Part shown: positions 1-6,765 of the stretch, in pieces | Numbering within the stretch: the first letter of the stretch is position 1 | Layout of the letters: each line of letters opens with the position of its first letter | Source: Bacteroidales bacterium | GTDB lineage: Bacteria > Bacteroidota > Bacteroidia > Bacteroidales > UBA932 | Reading direction: 5' to 3' | DNA length: 32,587 nucleotides | Assembly (NCBI GenBank): GCA_024401715.1 | Contig: JAKSKO010000024.1 | Span: 1 to 32,587, forward strand | Translations under genes and position numbers: made by a program | Notes under the pieces: model-generated | What the model saw: only the letters and a program-made list of their open reading frames with translations | Database searches by the model: none | What the model was told of the DNA's origin: nothing

Positions 1-51
1 TGAGGGGGTAGTGGGAGTTTTCCTGTGCGAGTTCGAGTCTCGCCTTCCGCA
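1..51 (+). tRNA. tRNA-Leu(GAG), 3' part, cut by the window edge
   Basis: The window opens in the anticodon loop (T then GAG). The 3' half of the anticodon stem (GGTAG), a long class-II variable arm, a T arm (GCGAG-TTCGAGT-CTCGC), the acceptor strand CTTCCGC and discriminator A follow. The long variable arm and GAG anticodon give leucine (CUC codons). No CCA is encoded. The 5' half lies outside the window. Confidence 0.85.
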
Positions 52-60
52 CAAAAAGAA

Positions 61-98
61 AGAGCAACTTACTGAAATCAGCAGGTTGCTCTTTTTTT
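61..98. terminator. Rho-independent terminator, probably bidirectional
   Basis: AGAGCAAC (61-68) pairs with GTTGCTCT (85-92) around a 16-base loop, and a run of T follows to base 98. It ends the tRNA-Leu transcript. On the minus strand the same stem is followed by TTCTTTTT, so it could also stop the lipoprotein operon coming from the right, whose last stop codon is at 187-189. Bases 99-186 show no gene and only a weak hairpin. Confidence 0.75.
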
Positions 99-186
99 AT
101 TTCATTTCTGGCGAAATTCTGGCGGCTTGTCTGCATACGGGCCGAAGGTGCCCTGCAGCAGACCGTTATATGAATCCAGGCGTTAT

Positions 187-1578
187 TTATATTCTCTTGC
201 CATCCATTGTGGAAATTTTGCGGATATCGTCGCGGCTTACATTTACATTTTCAATCATAAAGGTGCCTATGATATCTCCGGTATCTCCGTTCCGGATATT
301 GTATACCACATCGTAATTGCCTTCACGCAACATGAATGCTACGGATTCATTGGCGTCGTAATAACCTTCTACAGTGGAATAGGCTTCTTTGGCCACATCC
401 TTCTCTCCATTGCGGTATACATGGATATCCGTCACATAATTTCGGGTTGTATTCTTGAATTCCACGTTACCCACCGGAATGCGGTTCATGGCAGGTATCT
501 CCAAGATCTTGGAGTCGGAACGAGATTCAAATTTCATATTGTTGCAGTCGAACGGGTGTTGTTCGTAGTCTATTTTTTGAGGATCGTCCTTATCCTTCTT
601 GGTCAGGGTTACACATGCCTTGATGTTTCCCATCAATACAGGATTGACCGTCACCTTCATTTTCATCTTTCCAAAGCCGTAATCCTTTGCTGAATACGCA
701 CCCGGAGCCACATGCCATACCCAGCTGAAATCAAAACGCTCATCGCTGCGGGCAATCTCAGGCGAGCAGTCCTCATGAACGGAAGTGGTGATATTATTGG
801 TCTTCTGGGTATAGAAGACAGTCCTGTTGTACGGTTCCGTGCTCATCTCGAATGTCTGGTCCGGCAGCACCTGCGAGCTGCTGTTGTCCCAGTTGAGACC
901 TACACCCACGCATCCCAGCAGAGTCACGGTCCAGGCCGGAGTTCCCTCTGCGGTCTCCTTTTTTACCGTGCCAACGGTGAGGGCAGGCTGCAGAGAAAAT
1001 GTAAAGCCTTTTGTGTAGGTGCGTTCTCCTATGGATGTGGACGGTTCCGGAGTCACAAAGAAGTTAACCTTTTCATTGCTTACCGGGCTGCCGTCCTCGG
1101 CAAGCAGCTGGAAATCGATATTCATCTTGGACATGAACCACGCCGCATAGTTCACATAATCTCCCGCACCTTCTTTTTCATCGCTTTTTATCCATCCGCT
1201 GTCCTTTAGCGCCGTACCCATGCGAAAGGCTGATGCATTGTGAGCCACCACATAACCGGACACTGCATAATAATCACCGGAAGTGTTGCCGGAGCCGAAT
1301 GCATATATGGGAAGTACCTCCACGTGCACTTCTATGAAGTTGTCCACATGCAAACCCGGGAATGTGCATTCTGCCAAGGCGTCAGGATTGCTGTAGAGCA
1401 CCATGTCCGGGACCGACAGCCCAAAGCCAAGGTCATACTTTACCTTTTCGCTTTCCAGAATCTCCGGTTTAACATCGCCGTAAGAAATGTGTGGCGGTTT
1501 TGCGGGAGTATTCTTTTGGCAGGCAGCCAGCACTACGCATAAAAAGGCAACTACCAGAACAGAATGTGCTTTATTCAT
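187..1578 (-). CDS. lipoprotein, leukocidin/cytolysin-like (second of a tandem pair)
   Basis: A 463-residue lipoprotein with a signal peptide ending in lipobox LAAC (Cys20). It is a clear paralogue of the 608-residue protein encoded just upstream: both have GNT-x-GDYY (about residues 98-104 here), MN-x-D-x-(Q/R)LL, RTY-x-KGFT, an alternating glycine-rich strand segment, ARSD, SWVWHV (about 285-290) and an ending close to SxMDGK. The order of these blocks resembles the beta-barrel pore-forming leukocidin family: pre-stem strands, G-x-N-W/F-S-x-S, then a PxLxRS-like segment. That assignment is inference from pattern only. This copy lacks most of the N-terminal 200 residues of its partner. A gap of 3 bases from the upstream gene implies co-transcription. 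The product is probably anchored in the outer membrane or released in vesicles. If the toxin idea is wrong it is a hypothetical lipoprotein. Confidence 0.85.
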   Translation of the reverse strand: MNKAHSVLVVAFLCVVLAACQKNTPAKPPHISYGDVKPEILESEKVKYDLGFGLSVPDMVLYSNPDALAECTFPGLHVDNFIEVHVEVLPIYAFGSGNTSGDYYAVSGYVVAHNASAFRMGTALKDSGWIKSDEKEGAGDYVNYAAWFMSKMNIDFQLLAEDGSPVSNEKVNFFVTPEPSTSIGERTYTKGFTFSLQPALTVGTVKKETAEGTPAWTVTLLGCVGVGLNWDNSSSQVLPDQTFEMSTEPYNRTVFYTQKTNNITTSVHEDCSPEIARSDERFDFSWVWHVAPGAYSAKDYGFGKMKMKVTVNPVLMGNIKACVTLTKKDKDDPQKIDYEQHPFDCNNMKFESRSDSKILEIPAMNRIPVGNVEFKNTTRNYVTDIHVYRNGEKDVAKEAYSTVEGYYDANESVAFMLREGNYDVVYNIRNGDTGDIIGTFMIENVNVSRDDIRKISTMDGKRI

Positions 1579-1581
1579 GCG

Positions 1582-3408
1582 TTATTTTATTTCTTTGCCA
1601 TCCATTGACGATTTCTTTGTGGTCTCGGATGTCTTGATTTCAACATTCTCGATACAGCGGTTGCTAAGAAGCTCACCTGTATCTCCGTCACGAATGGCGT
1701 AATACACATTGTAAGTGCCCACAGGAATCTGGTATCTCTGAACCTGGTTCTTCTCGTATGCGCCATCATCCTTTGCTACAACATTGCCGCTGCCATCCTT
1801 AATGGTAAGTCCCTGCACGTACTGCGAATTTGTTGCCTTGATCTCAAACACACCCGTACGGGTACGGTCCGGAATGGCAACATTGAAGTAGGAAGCACGG
1901 TTGTTACTGTTAAGGAGATTGGCCTCCTTGTAGTCACCTTCTACTCCCCATGTGGCGTGACGCCATCTGCAGCCATATACCGGGTTCATGGTAAACTCAA
2001 GGATAAATGAAGTGGATTTGTCGTCGTCTTTTGTATTGTTCACATGCCATACCCACGAAGCTTCGCATTTCTGATCTGAACGTGCAAGTGCCGGAATAGC
2101 GTCTTCAGTGGAATCCTCCTCACGGTCATTGTTGCAGTTGAAAGTGTATGACACTTTGCGGTCTTTGGTGTCTGTGCTCATCACAATGCTCTGATCGGAC
2201 ACGGTACGGCTTTCGCTGTTGCTCCAGGTGAATGAACCGCCCACTGTGATAAGGGCAGTGGGATTGCTGCCAGAAATGCCTATCTGACCGTTGATATTCA
2301 ACCCTGCGGTGAATCCCTTGTTGTATGTTCTGCCATCGGTGGTCGTCTCCGGGCAAGGAGTCTGGAAGAAAGAAATGATATCACTGCTCAAGGCATCATT
2401 GTTTGAGTCAAGCAGTCTGTAATCCAGATTCATGTGCTTGCCATAGAACACGTGAGCCCAGGTTCTCACCCAGCCATGCCATACTTTATACAGGTCATAC
2501 AACGGCTTGTTGTGTGACACAACCTCGGTGGTTACAAAGTAGTAATCGCCACCGGTGTTGCCGTTCATCTCGTATGAATAGAGCGGTGCTATGTAGATGG
2601 TAACGTCAACTGTGGAGTGACGGGTCACGTAATCCCGGTCTGACAATGCCACATGGCAGATTTCATAATTATCCGCACCGACATTAAAGGTCTTGGTAAT
2701 GCACTGGCAATAGTTGGCATCGGTAATGCGTTTGTATATGTCGCCGTCAAAAGACGGAACTTCTGCACCTAATTCCATCTTTCCTGCGTTCTTATTGACC
2801 CAAGAAACAAATGCAGACAGTTTTGTATTCCAGAATTCCTGGGTGTCTGCTATAGGCACAGGCACTCCGGTATAGTTATGGAGGTCTTCACAATCCTTTG
2901 AACCGCTTTCAGAAGCATTGTCTGTCTTGAGTTCACCTTGATTCACCTCAAAGAAACCTTTGGCAAGAGGGTTCTGCAACTGATAACATGAATATCTTTT
3001 TACAGCAAGCAACACAAGATCGTGAGCCTGACCCGGTTTAAGATATGCAGGACCTCCGGCATATTTCCAGAAAGCCTCGTGCGCTGCAGCATCGGGGTGC
3101 AGCTCCACAATTATCATTCCGTCTTCCCAAGCCTTCTTGAGAACCTCCTTGTTGGCATCAAGCTCGGTTGAGTTGACTACAAAAATCTGGGCCTGGGCGC
3201 CATCTGCCTGCAGCTTGGTTCGCAGCTGCATTGCCGATCCTATCTTGGTATGGCCCAGAGAACCCAGATAGCAGATTGCGCCGTCTATCCTCTCTGAAGT
3301 TTCATACTCGATAGTGCCCTTGATATCGGTGATCTGGGGACCATTCTTTTTACATGCCGCAAGACAGAGAGCAAGCACAATGCAAGCAACAAACTTTAAG
3401 TTTCTCAT
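1582..3408 (-). CDS. lipoprotein, leukocidin/Vibrio-cytolysin-like (first of a tandem pair)
   Basis: A 608-residue lipoprotein with lipobox LAAC (Cys19). Residues about 30-210 form a separate N-terminal region. Residues about 265-480 resemble the cytolysin core of the leukocidin family: a beta region with GNTGGDYY (283-290), NLDYRLLDSNN (327-337), then KGFTAGLNINGQIG, ITVGGSFTWSNSES (387-400), YTF, IPALARSD and SWVWHV (451-456). The Vibrio cholerae cytolysin has the same order, including a GVTGGVEVSG / ASYTQS segment, a PLSYASF segment and an N-terminal pro-region. The C-terminal 120 residues are a further beta domain shared with the downstream paralogue. The family call is inference from remembered sequences, not from a search. 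A strong promoter lies 30-60 bases upstream. Leukocidins are often encoded as tandem paralogous pairs, as here. Confidence 0.85.
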   Translation of the reverse strand: MRNLKFVACIVLALCLAACKKNGPQITDIKGTIEYETSERIDGAICYLGSLGHTKIGSAMQLRTKLQADGAQAQIFVVNSTELDANKEVLKKAWEDGMIIVELHPDAAAHEAFWKYAGGPAYLKPGQAHDLVLLAVKRYSCYQLQNPLAKGFFEVNQGELKTDNASESGSKDCEDLHNYTGVPVPIADTQEFWNTKLSAFVSWVNKNAGKMELGAEVPSFDGDIYKRITDANYCQCITKTFNVGADNYEICHVALSDRDYVTRHSTVDVTIYIAPLYSYEMNGNTGGDYYFVTTEVVSHNKPLYDLYKVWHGWVRTWAHVFYGKHMNLDYRLLDSNNDALSSDIISFFQTPCPETTTDGRTYNKGFTAGLNINGQIGISGSNPTALITVGGSFTWSNSESRTVSDQSIVMSTDTKDRKVSYTFNCNNDREEDSTEDAIPALARSDQKCEASWVWHVNNTKDDDKSTSFILEFTMNPVYGCRWRHATWGVEGDYKEANLLNSNNRASYFNVAIPDRTRTGVFEIKATNSQYVQGLTIKDGSGNVVAKDDGAYEKNQVQRYQIPVGTYNVYYAIRDGDTGELLSNRCIENVEIKTSETTKKSSMDGKEIK

Positions 3409-3436
3409 AGGTTAAATCATATATATTACACTGATA

Positions 3437-3467
3437 CAAATATAAGGAAAATACAGGGGAATGCAAA
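3437..3467 (-). promoter_or_regulatory. Bacteroidota promoter of the tandem lipoprotein operon
   Basis: On the minus strand, TTTG (3467-3464), 19 bases, then TATATTTG (3444-3437), matching TTTG-N19-TAnnTTTG exactly. The start codon is 29 bases downstream of the -7 element. The TTTG is made from the T-run that ends the tRNA-Arg terminator. Confidence 0.8.
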
Positions 3468-3492
3468 AATGCCGCTTTTAAGCGGCATTTTT
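3465..3492 (-). terminator. Terminator of tRNA-Arg
   Basis: A perfect 28-bp palindrome, A5-TGCCGCTT/AAGCGGCA-T5, immediately 3' of the tRNA on the minus strand. The stem is GC-rich in the middle and flanked by A and T runs, so it can work in both directions. Confidence 0.85.
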
Positions 3493-3493
3493 G

Positions 3494-3565
3494 TAGTCCC
3501 GAGCAGAATCGAACTGCTATCTAAAGTTTAGGAAACTTCCATTCTATCCGTTGAACTACGGGACC
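3494..3565 (-). tRNA. tRNA-Arg(CCT)
   Basis: Reading the minus strand, acceptor GGTCCCG pairs with CGGGACT (one G-U), the D arm is GTTC/GAAT, the anticodon arm is GAAGT-TTCCTAA-ACTTT with anticodon CCT, and the T arm carries TTCGATT, followed by discriminator A. It decodes AGG arginine codons. CCA is not encoded. No consensus promoter is seen directly upstream. Confidence 0.93.
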
Positions 3566-3578
3566 GTTCAAGACACAA

Positions 3579-3741
3579 GAAGTCGTTTTGAAATGATTCG
3601 CGAAATTTATTATAGCAGATTTTTGAGATTAGATTTCTTCTTGAAGAAGGAGCATAGCCTTAGCTATGTGACTGATGAAAGAAGGAATATAAGCCAAAAA
3701 GATGCATAAGAAATGAAGCAGGATTATTTTAAAACAACTTC
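3579..3741. repeat. 163-bp imperfect palindrome (MITE-like or structured RNA element)
   Basis: The two halves are reverse complements over almost their full length. The outer arms are GAAGTCGTTTTGAAATGATT against AATTATTTTAAAACAACTTC-like sequence. The middle arms are GCAGATTTTTGAGATTAGA against the complement of ATATAAGCCAAAAAGATGC. The apex is CATAGC-CTTA-GCTATG (3653-3668). No reading frame crosses it. It fills the space between the rpmF terminator and tRNA-Arg. A non-autonomous palindromic mobile element, or a long RNA hairpin, would explain it. Confidence 0.65.
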
Positions 3742-3770
3742 ACAAAACGGAGTCTCAGCTGAAACTCCGT
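3742..3770 (-). terminator. Terminator of the yceD-rpmF operon
   Basis: On the minus strand, ACGGAGT and ACTCCGT (3770-3764 and 3753-3747) close a near-palindromic loop (TTCAGCTGAG), followed by TTTTG. It begins 18 bases after the rpmF stop codon. Confidence 0.75.
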
Positions 3771-3788
3771 CTATGACCATCGGGAAAA

Positions 3789-3971
3789 CTACTCAGCTTT
3801 CTTCTCGATGATCTGACGACCACGATAGTAGCCACACTCAGGGCATACGCGGTGGTAGATTACAGTTGCGCCACAGTTAGGGCAAGTTGCCAGAGTTGGA
3901 ACTGCAGCGTGATCATGTGTTCTTCTTTTATCTCTACGCTGTTTAGAGATTCGGTGTTTTGGATGTGCCAT
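3789..3971 (-). CDS. rpmF: 50S ribosomal protein L32 (bL32)
   Basis: Sixty residues, the usual length. It begins MAHPKHRISKQRRDKRRTH, the typical basic L32 start, and has a zinc-ribbon with two CxxC pairs (CPNC and CPEC), so this is the zinc-binding form. It is a structural protein of the large ribosomal subunit. It lies 12 bases downstream of the yceD-family gene, the conserved yceD-rpmF pairing, and is followed by its own hairpin terminator rather than by fatty-acid synthesis genes. Confidence 0.97.
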   Translation of the reverse strand: MAHPKHRISKQRRDKRRTHDHAAVPTLATCPNCGATVIYHRVCPECGYYRGRQIIEKKAE

Positions 3972-3983
3972 AATATATAACTT

Positions 3984-4511
3984 TTAATTTTTCTTATTCA
4001 ACAAATCTGCAAGGCCTGAAAACGGCGAGTCCGTGGGAGCGCTTTCCTCCGAAGCATCCGGTTCTCCCTCTGAAAGGTAGTCAAGAGCGGCTTTGTCGCA
4101 TTCCCCTTCTTCGTGGAATCGCTGGAGGGGCAGAGCAAGCAGCGCAAAGTCGTATACCTCTTGGCTGAGGTCAAGAACATCCGAGCCTTCAGAAAGAAAA
4201 ACCTCTTCCTGATCCTCTTCCAATGCTGCCCCACCGTCTTTCATACTCAATCGGAAAGACGCCGAGGCGGAAACCGGCATTTCAACGGGGGCGAGACATC
4301 TATCACACGGAACCGTGATTGTGCCGTCCACGTCGCAGTCGATATCCACATAGTGATGCTGCTTGTCCACGAACAAAGTCACGTCCAGATCGGCATCAAG
4401 GATCTCGTAGTTTTCAAACTTCACAAAGAACTCTTTATCTGCATTCCCCAGGAAAGTTGTCTCCCCCGGAGCCAGCCCATTTACGGATATTATAAATTCG
4501 TTTTTATTCAT
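3984..4511 (-). CDS. YceD/DUF177 family protein
   Basis: About 175 residues. A conserved CDRCLAP motif in the middle, preceded by DIDCDVDGTI, marks the DUF177 (YceD) family, which is nearly always encoded just before rpmF. In the family it is linked to 23S rRNA or ribosome assembly in plants and bacteria. The exact role here is not shown. The C-terminal part is acidic and ends SGLADLLNKKN. The start is set at the ATG at 4511 (MNKNEF). A TTG seven codons further up lies inside the -7 promoter box and cannot be the start. The 5' leader would be only about a dozen bases. Confidence 0.88.
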   Translation of the reverse strand: MNKNEFIISVNGLAPGETTFLGNADKEFFVKFENYEILDADLDVTLFVDKQHHYVDIDCDVDGTITVPCDRCLAPVEMPVSASASFRLSMKDGGAALEEDQEEVFLSEGSDVLDLSQEVYDFALLALPLQRFHEEGECDKAALDYLSEGEPDASEESAPTDSPFSGLADLLNKKN

Positions 4512-4529
4512 AAACGGAATATGAGCCGA

Positions 4530-4560
4530 CAAAGATAATAAAATTATTTTTTATGTCAAA
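4530..4560 (-). promoter_or_regulatory. Promoter of yceD-rpmF
   Basis: Minus-strand TTTG (4560-4557), 19 bases, TATCTTTG (4537-4530). The -33 element starts three bases beyond the typA stop codon, so the operon has its own promoter in the 51-base gap after typA. Confidence 0.8.
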
Positions 4561-4562
4561 GA

Positions 4563-6383
4563 TTATTCGTCATCCTCGGCCGCATTGGCACCTGCCTGAC
4601 GTTTGCGGGCAAGAGGGTCCAGCAGCACCTTGCGAAGACGCATGGCATGAGGTGTAACCTCCACCATCTCATCCTCCTGTATATACTCCAGAGCCTCTTC
4701 AAGCGAGAATCGTATAGGAGGAGGAAGCATCACTTTCTCGTCCGAACCTGCGGCACGCACGTTTGTAAGCTTCTTTGTCTTGCATATATTCACATTGAGG
4801 TCACGCTCGCGGGTGTGCTCGCCCACAACCTGGCCCATATACACATCCTCTCCCGGATCTATGAAGAAGCGGCCCCTGTCCTGAAGCTTGTCCATTGAAT
4901 ATGCAACGCTCAGGCCTGTTTCCAAAGATACCAGCGAACCGTTGTTGCGGCGCTCTATATCACCCTTATAAGGCTCGTAACCTTTGAAACGGTGTGCAAC
5001 CACAGCCTCTCCGGCCGATGCGGTGAGCAGGTTGGAACGCAAGCCCATAAGGCCGCGGGCAGGGATATCAAACTCCAGATGGGTGCGGTCTCCCTTGCTT
5101 TCCATCTGGATAAGCGCACCCTTGCGCCTTGTTGTAATCTCTATGGCCTTGCCCACGTATTCCTCCGGAACATCAATGGTGAGACTTTCGATAGGCTCGC
5201 AACGCTGGCCGCCTATCATCTTGTCCAGAACCTTAGGCTGGCCCACCTGAAGCTCGAAGCCCTCGCGGCGCATGGTTTCAATCAGGACAGAAAGATGCAG
5301 GACGCCTCGGCCGTAAACATTGAAACTGTCGGCATTCAGGCCCGGTTTCACGCGAAGGGCGAGGTTTTTCTCCAACTCCTTGTCCAGACGGTCTTTCAGG
5401 TGACGTGAAGTTACGAACTTGCCGTCCCTGCCGAAGAATGGGGAGTTGTTGATGGTGAAGAGCATACTCATTGTAGGCTCGTCCACCTCTATTGGAGGCA
5501 GCGCCTCCGGATTCTCGAAATCCGCAACGGTATCACCAATCTCGAAGCCATCAAGGCCCACAACCGCACAGATGTCACCGCACTGAACCTCTTCCACCTT
5601 GGTTTTTCCAAGTCCGTCGAAGATCATCAGCTCTTTGATGCGCTGTTTCTGTATGATATCGTAACGTTTGCAAAGAGATATCGGCATTCCGGCCTGAAGA
5701 CTGCCGCGGGTAACCTTTCCCACTGCGATACGGCCCACGTAAGGGCTGTACTCCAGAGAGGAGATAAGCATCTGAGGCGTACCCTCCTGAACCTGCGGTG
5801 CAGGGATAACCTCAAGAATGGTATCCAGCAGGGCTGTGATGTCGTTGGTAGGGTTTTTCCAGTCTGTGCTCATCCAGCCGTTCTTGGCACTGCCATAGAT
5901 TGTGCGGAAATCCAGCTGCTCTTCTGTGGCGCCCAGGTTGAACATAAGATCGAACACCTCTTCCTGAACAGCGTCCGGACGGCAGTTCTGCTTGTCCACC
6001 TTATTTATCACAACGATAGGCTTCTTGCCCAGGTCGATGGCCTTCTGCAGCACGAAGCGGGTCTGAGGCATACAACCCTCAAATGCATCCACAAGCAGGA
6101 GCACGCCGTCGCACATGTTAAGCACACGCTCCACCTCACCGCCGAAATCGCTGTGGCCCGGGGTATCGATAATGTTGATTTTTACACCTTTATAAGGAAC
6201 CGACACGTTCTTCGCAAGGATTGTGATGCCACGCTCCCTCTCCAAATCGTTGTTATCCAGAACCAGCTCGCCCAATTTTTCCTGGTTTCTTACCAGTGAA
6301 GCCTGATAGATCATCTTGTCCACAAGAGTGGTTTTACCGTGGTCTACATGGGCGATAATCGCAATATTTCTAATATCCTGCAT
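4563..6383 (-). CDS. typA: Translational GTPase TypA/BipA
   Basis: A 606-residue ribosome-associated GTPase with typical family length. It has the P-loop AHVDHGKTT (residues 11-19), the G2 threonine in RGITI, G3 [13 protein letters not shown]4 NKVDKQ and G5 GSAKNG. The EF-G-like domains II, III and V and the TypA C-terminal domain follow, ending in an acidic tail. The start is the ATG at 6383 ([12 protein letters not shown]), which fits family starts. A GTG 33 codons further up would include the promoter. It is transcribed from a consensus promoter that overlaps the divergent tRNA-Leu promoter. Role: ribosome assembly and stress-linked translation control. Confidence 0.96.
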   Translation of the reverse strand: MQDIRNIAIIAHVDHGKTTLVDKMIYQASLVRNQEKLGELVLDNNDLERERGITILAKNVSVPYKGVKINIIDTPGHSDFGGEVERVLNMCDGVLLLVDAFEGCMPQTRFVLQKAIDLGKKPIVVINKVDKQNCRPDAVQEEVFDLMFNLGATEEQLDFRTIYGSAKNGWMSTDWKNPTNDITALLDTILEVIPAPQVQEGTPQMLISSLEYSPYVGRIAVGKVTRGSLQAGMPISLCKRYDIIQKQRIKELMIFDGLGKTKVEEVQCGDICAVVGLDGFEIGDTVADFENPEALPPIEVDEPTMSMLFTINNSPFFGRDGKFVTSRHLKDRLDKELEKNLALRVKPGLNADSFNVYGRGVLHLSVLIETMRREGFELQVGQPKVLDKMIGGQRCEPIESLTIDVPEEYVGKAIEITTRRKGALIQMESKGDRTHLEFDIPARGLMGLRSNLLTASAGEAVVAHRFKGYEPYKGDIERRNNGSLVSLETGLSVAYSMDKLQDRGRFFIDPGEDVYMGQVVGEHTRERDLNVNICKTKKLTNVRAAGSDEKVMLPPPIRFSLEEALEYIQEDEMVEVTPHAMRLRKVLLDPLARKRQAGANAAEDDE

Positions 6384-6428
6384 GCTATTTATTATATAAA
6401 GTACCGGAAAAACACCGAATACAGCTTG

Positions 6429-6459
6429 CAAAGTTACACTTTTTTTGCTTTTATTCAAA
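6429..6459 (-). promoter_or_regulatory. Promoter of typA
   Basis: Minus-strand TTTG (6459-6456), 19 bases, TAACTTTG (6436-6429). It excludes the longer GTG-started version of TypA and is interleaved with the tRNA-Leu promoter on the other strand. Confidence 0.8.
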
Positions 6460-6474
6460 AAAGACGTATCTTTG
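6444..6474 (+). promoter_or_regulatory. Promoter of tRNA-Leu(CAG)
   Basis: TTTG (6444-6447), 19 bases, TATCTTTG (6467-6474). The tRNA begins 12 bases downstream. The -33 element lies between the two elements of the divergent typA promoter, so the two promoters cannot both be bound fully at one time. Confidence 0.8.
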
Positions 6475-6485
6475 TAATCCACTTT

Positions 6486-6568
6486 GCGCGGGTGGCGAAA
6501 TGGTAGACGCGCTAGTTTCAGGAGCTAGTGGGGTAAAACCTGTGTGAGTTCGAGTCTCATCTCGCGCA
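6486..6568 (+). tRNA. tRNA-Leu(CAG)
   Basis: Acceptor GCGCGGG pairs with CTCGCGC (one G-U). The anticodon arm is CTAGT-TTCAGGA-GCTAG with anticodon CAG. There is a long class-II variable arm (TGGGGTAAAACCTGT), a T arm with TTCGAGT and discriminator A. It reads CUG leucine codons. CCA is not encoded. Confidence 0.95.
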
Positions 6569-6570
6569 CG

Positions 6571-6600
6571 AAAAAGTCCGGTCTTATGGCCGGGCTTTTT
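6571..6600 (+). terminator. Terminator of tRNA-Leu(CAG)
   Basis: A 13-bp stem with two G-U pairs, A5-GTCCGGTC / GGCCGGGC-T5, and a four-base TTAT loop, two bases after the tRNA. Confidence 0.88.
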
Positions 6601-6640
6601 GTTTTACCATCCCGACAAACCCGAATCACACCGCACAGAC

Positions 6641-6681
6641 AAAAAAAATTCACCGGACAGAGGAATCGCTCCTGTGCCCGG
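6641..6681 (-). terminator. Terminator of the helicase gene and/or the small RNA
   Basis: An 11-of-12 paired stem with a five-base loop (6665-6669) and an eight-base T run (6648-6641) on the minus strand, downstream of the pcrA/uvrD stop codon at 6766. Confidence 0.75.
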
Positions 6682-6713
6682 CTACTTAACCTAAACTTAA
6701 ACTATGAAAAACT
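6641..6713 (-). ncRNA. Candidate small RNA of about 75 nt
   Basis: A -7-like TATATTTG lies at 6727-6720 on the minus strand. About 70 bases downstream is a strong hairpin (CCGGGCACAGGA 6681-6670 with TCCTCTGTCCGG 6664-6653, one mismatch, one G-U), then GTGAA and eight T. No codons are needed to explain the stretch between them. The -33 element is poor (ATTG at 18 bases). Alternative: the hairpin is just the terminator of the helicase gene, whose stop is about 85 bases upstream of it. Confidence 0.4.
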
Positions 6714-6719
6714 TCGATG

Positions 6720-6749
6720 CAAATATAATACTTTTATTGAAAAACAATG
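6720..6749 (-). promoter_or_regulatory. Possible promoter of the small RNA
   Basis: TATATTTG (6727-6720) matches the Bacteroidota -7 element exactly. The upstream element is only ATTG (6749-6746), 18 bases away. It sits between the helicase stop codon and the terminator, where a promoter serves no annotated protein gene. Confidence 0.4.
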
Positions 6750-6765
6750 ATTAAAGTTGAAAAAA

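Noticed and set aside
3566-3580. A promoter for tRNA-Arg just upstream on the minus strand
   Set aside because: Only a TGTCTTGA-like sequence is present, with no TAnnTTTG or spaced TTTG. The region is the edge of the palindrome, so no call is made.
6384-6482. A longer TypA beginning at a GTG at 6482
   Set aside because: The extra 33 codons contain the consensus typA promoter, and TypA proteins begin close to the MQDIRN position.
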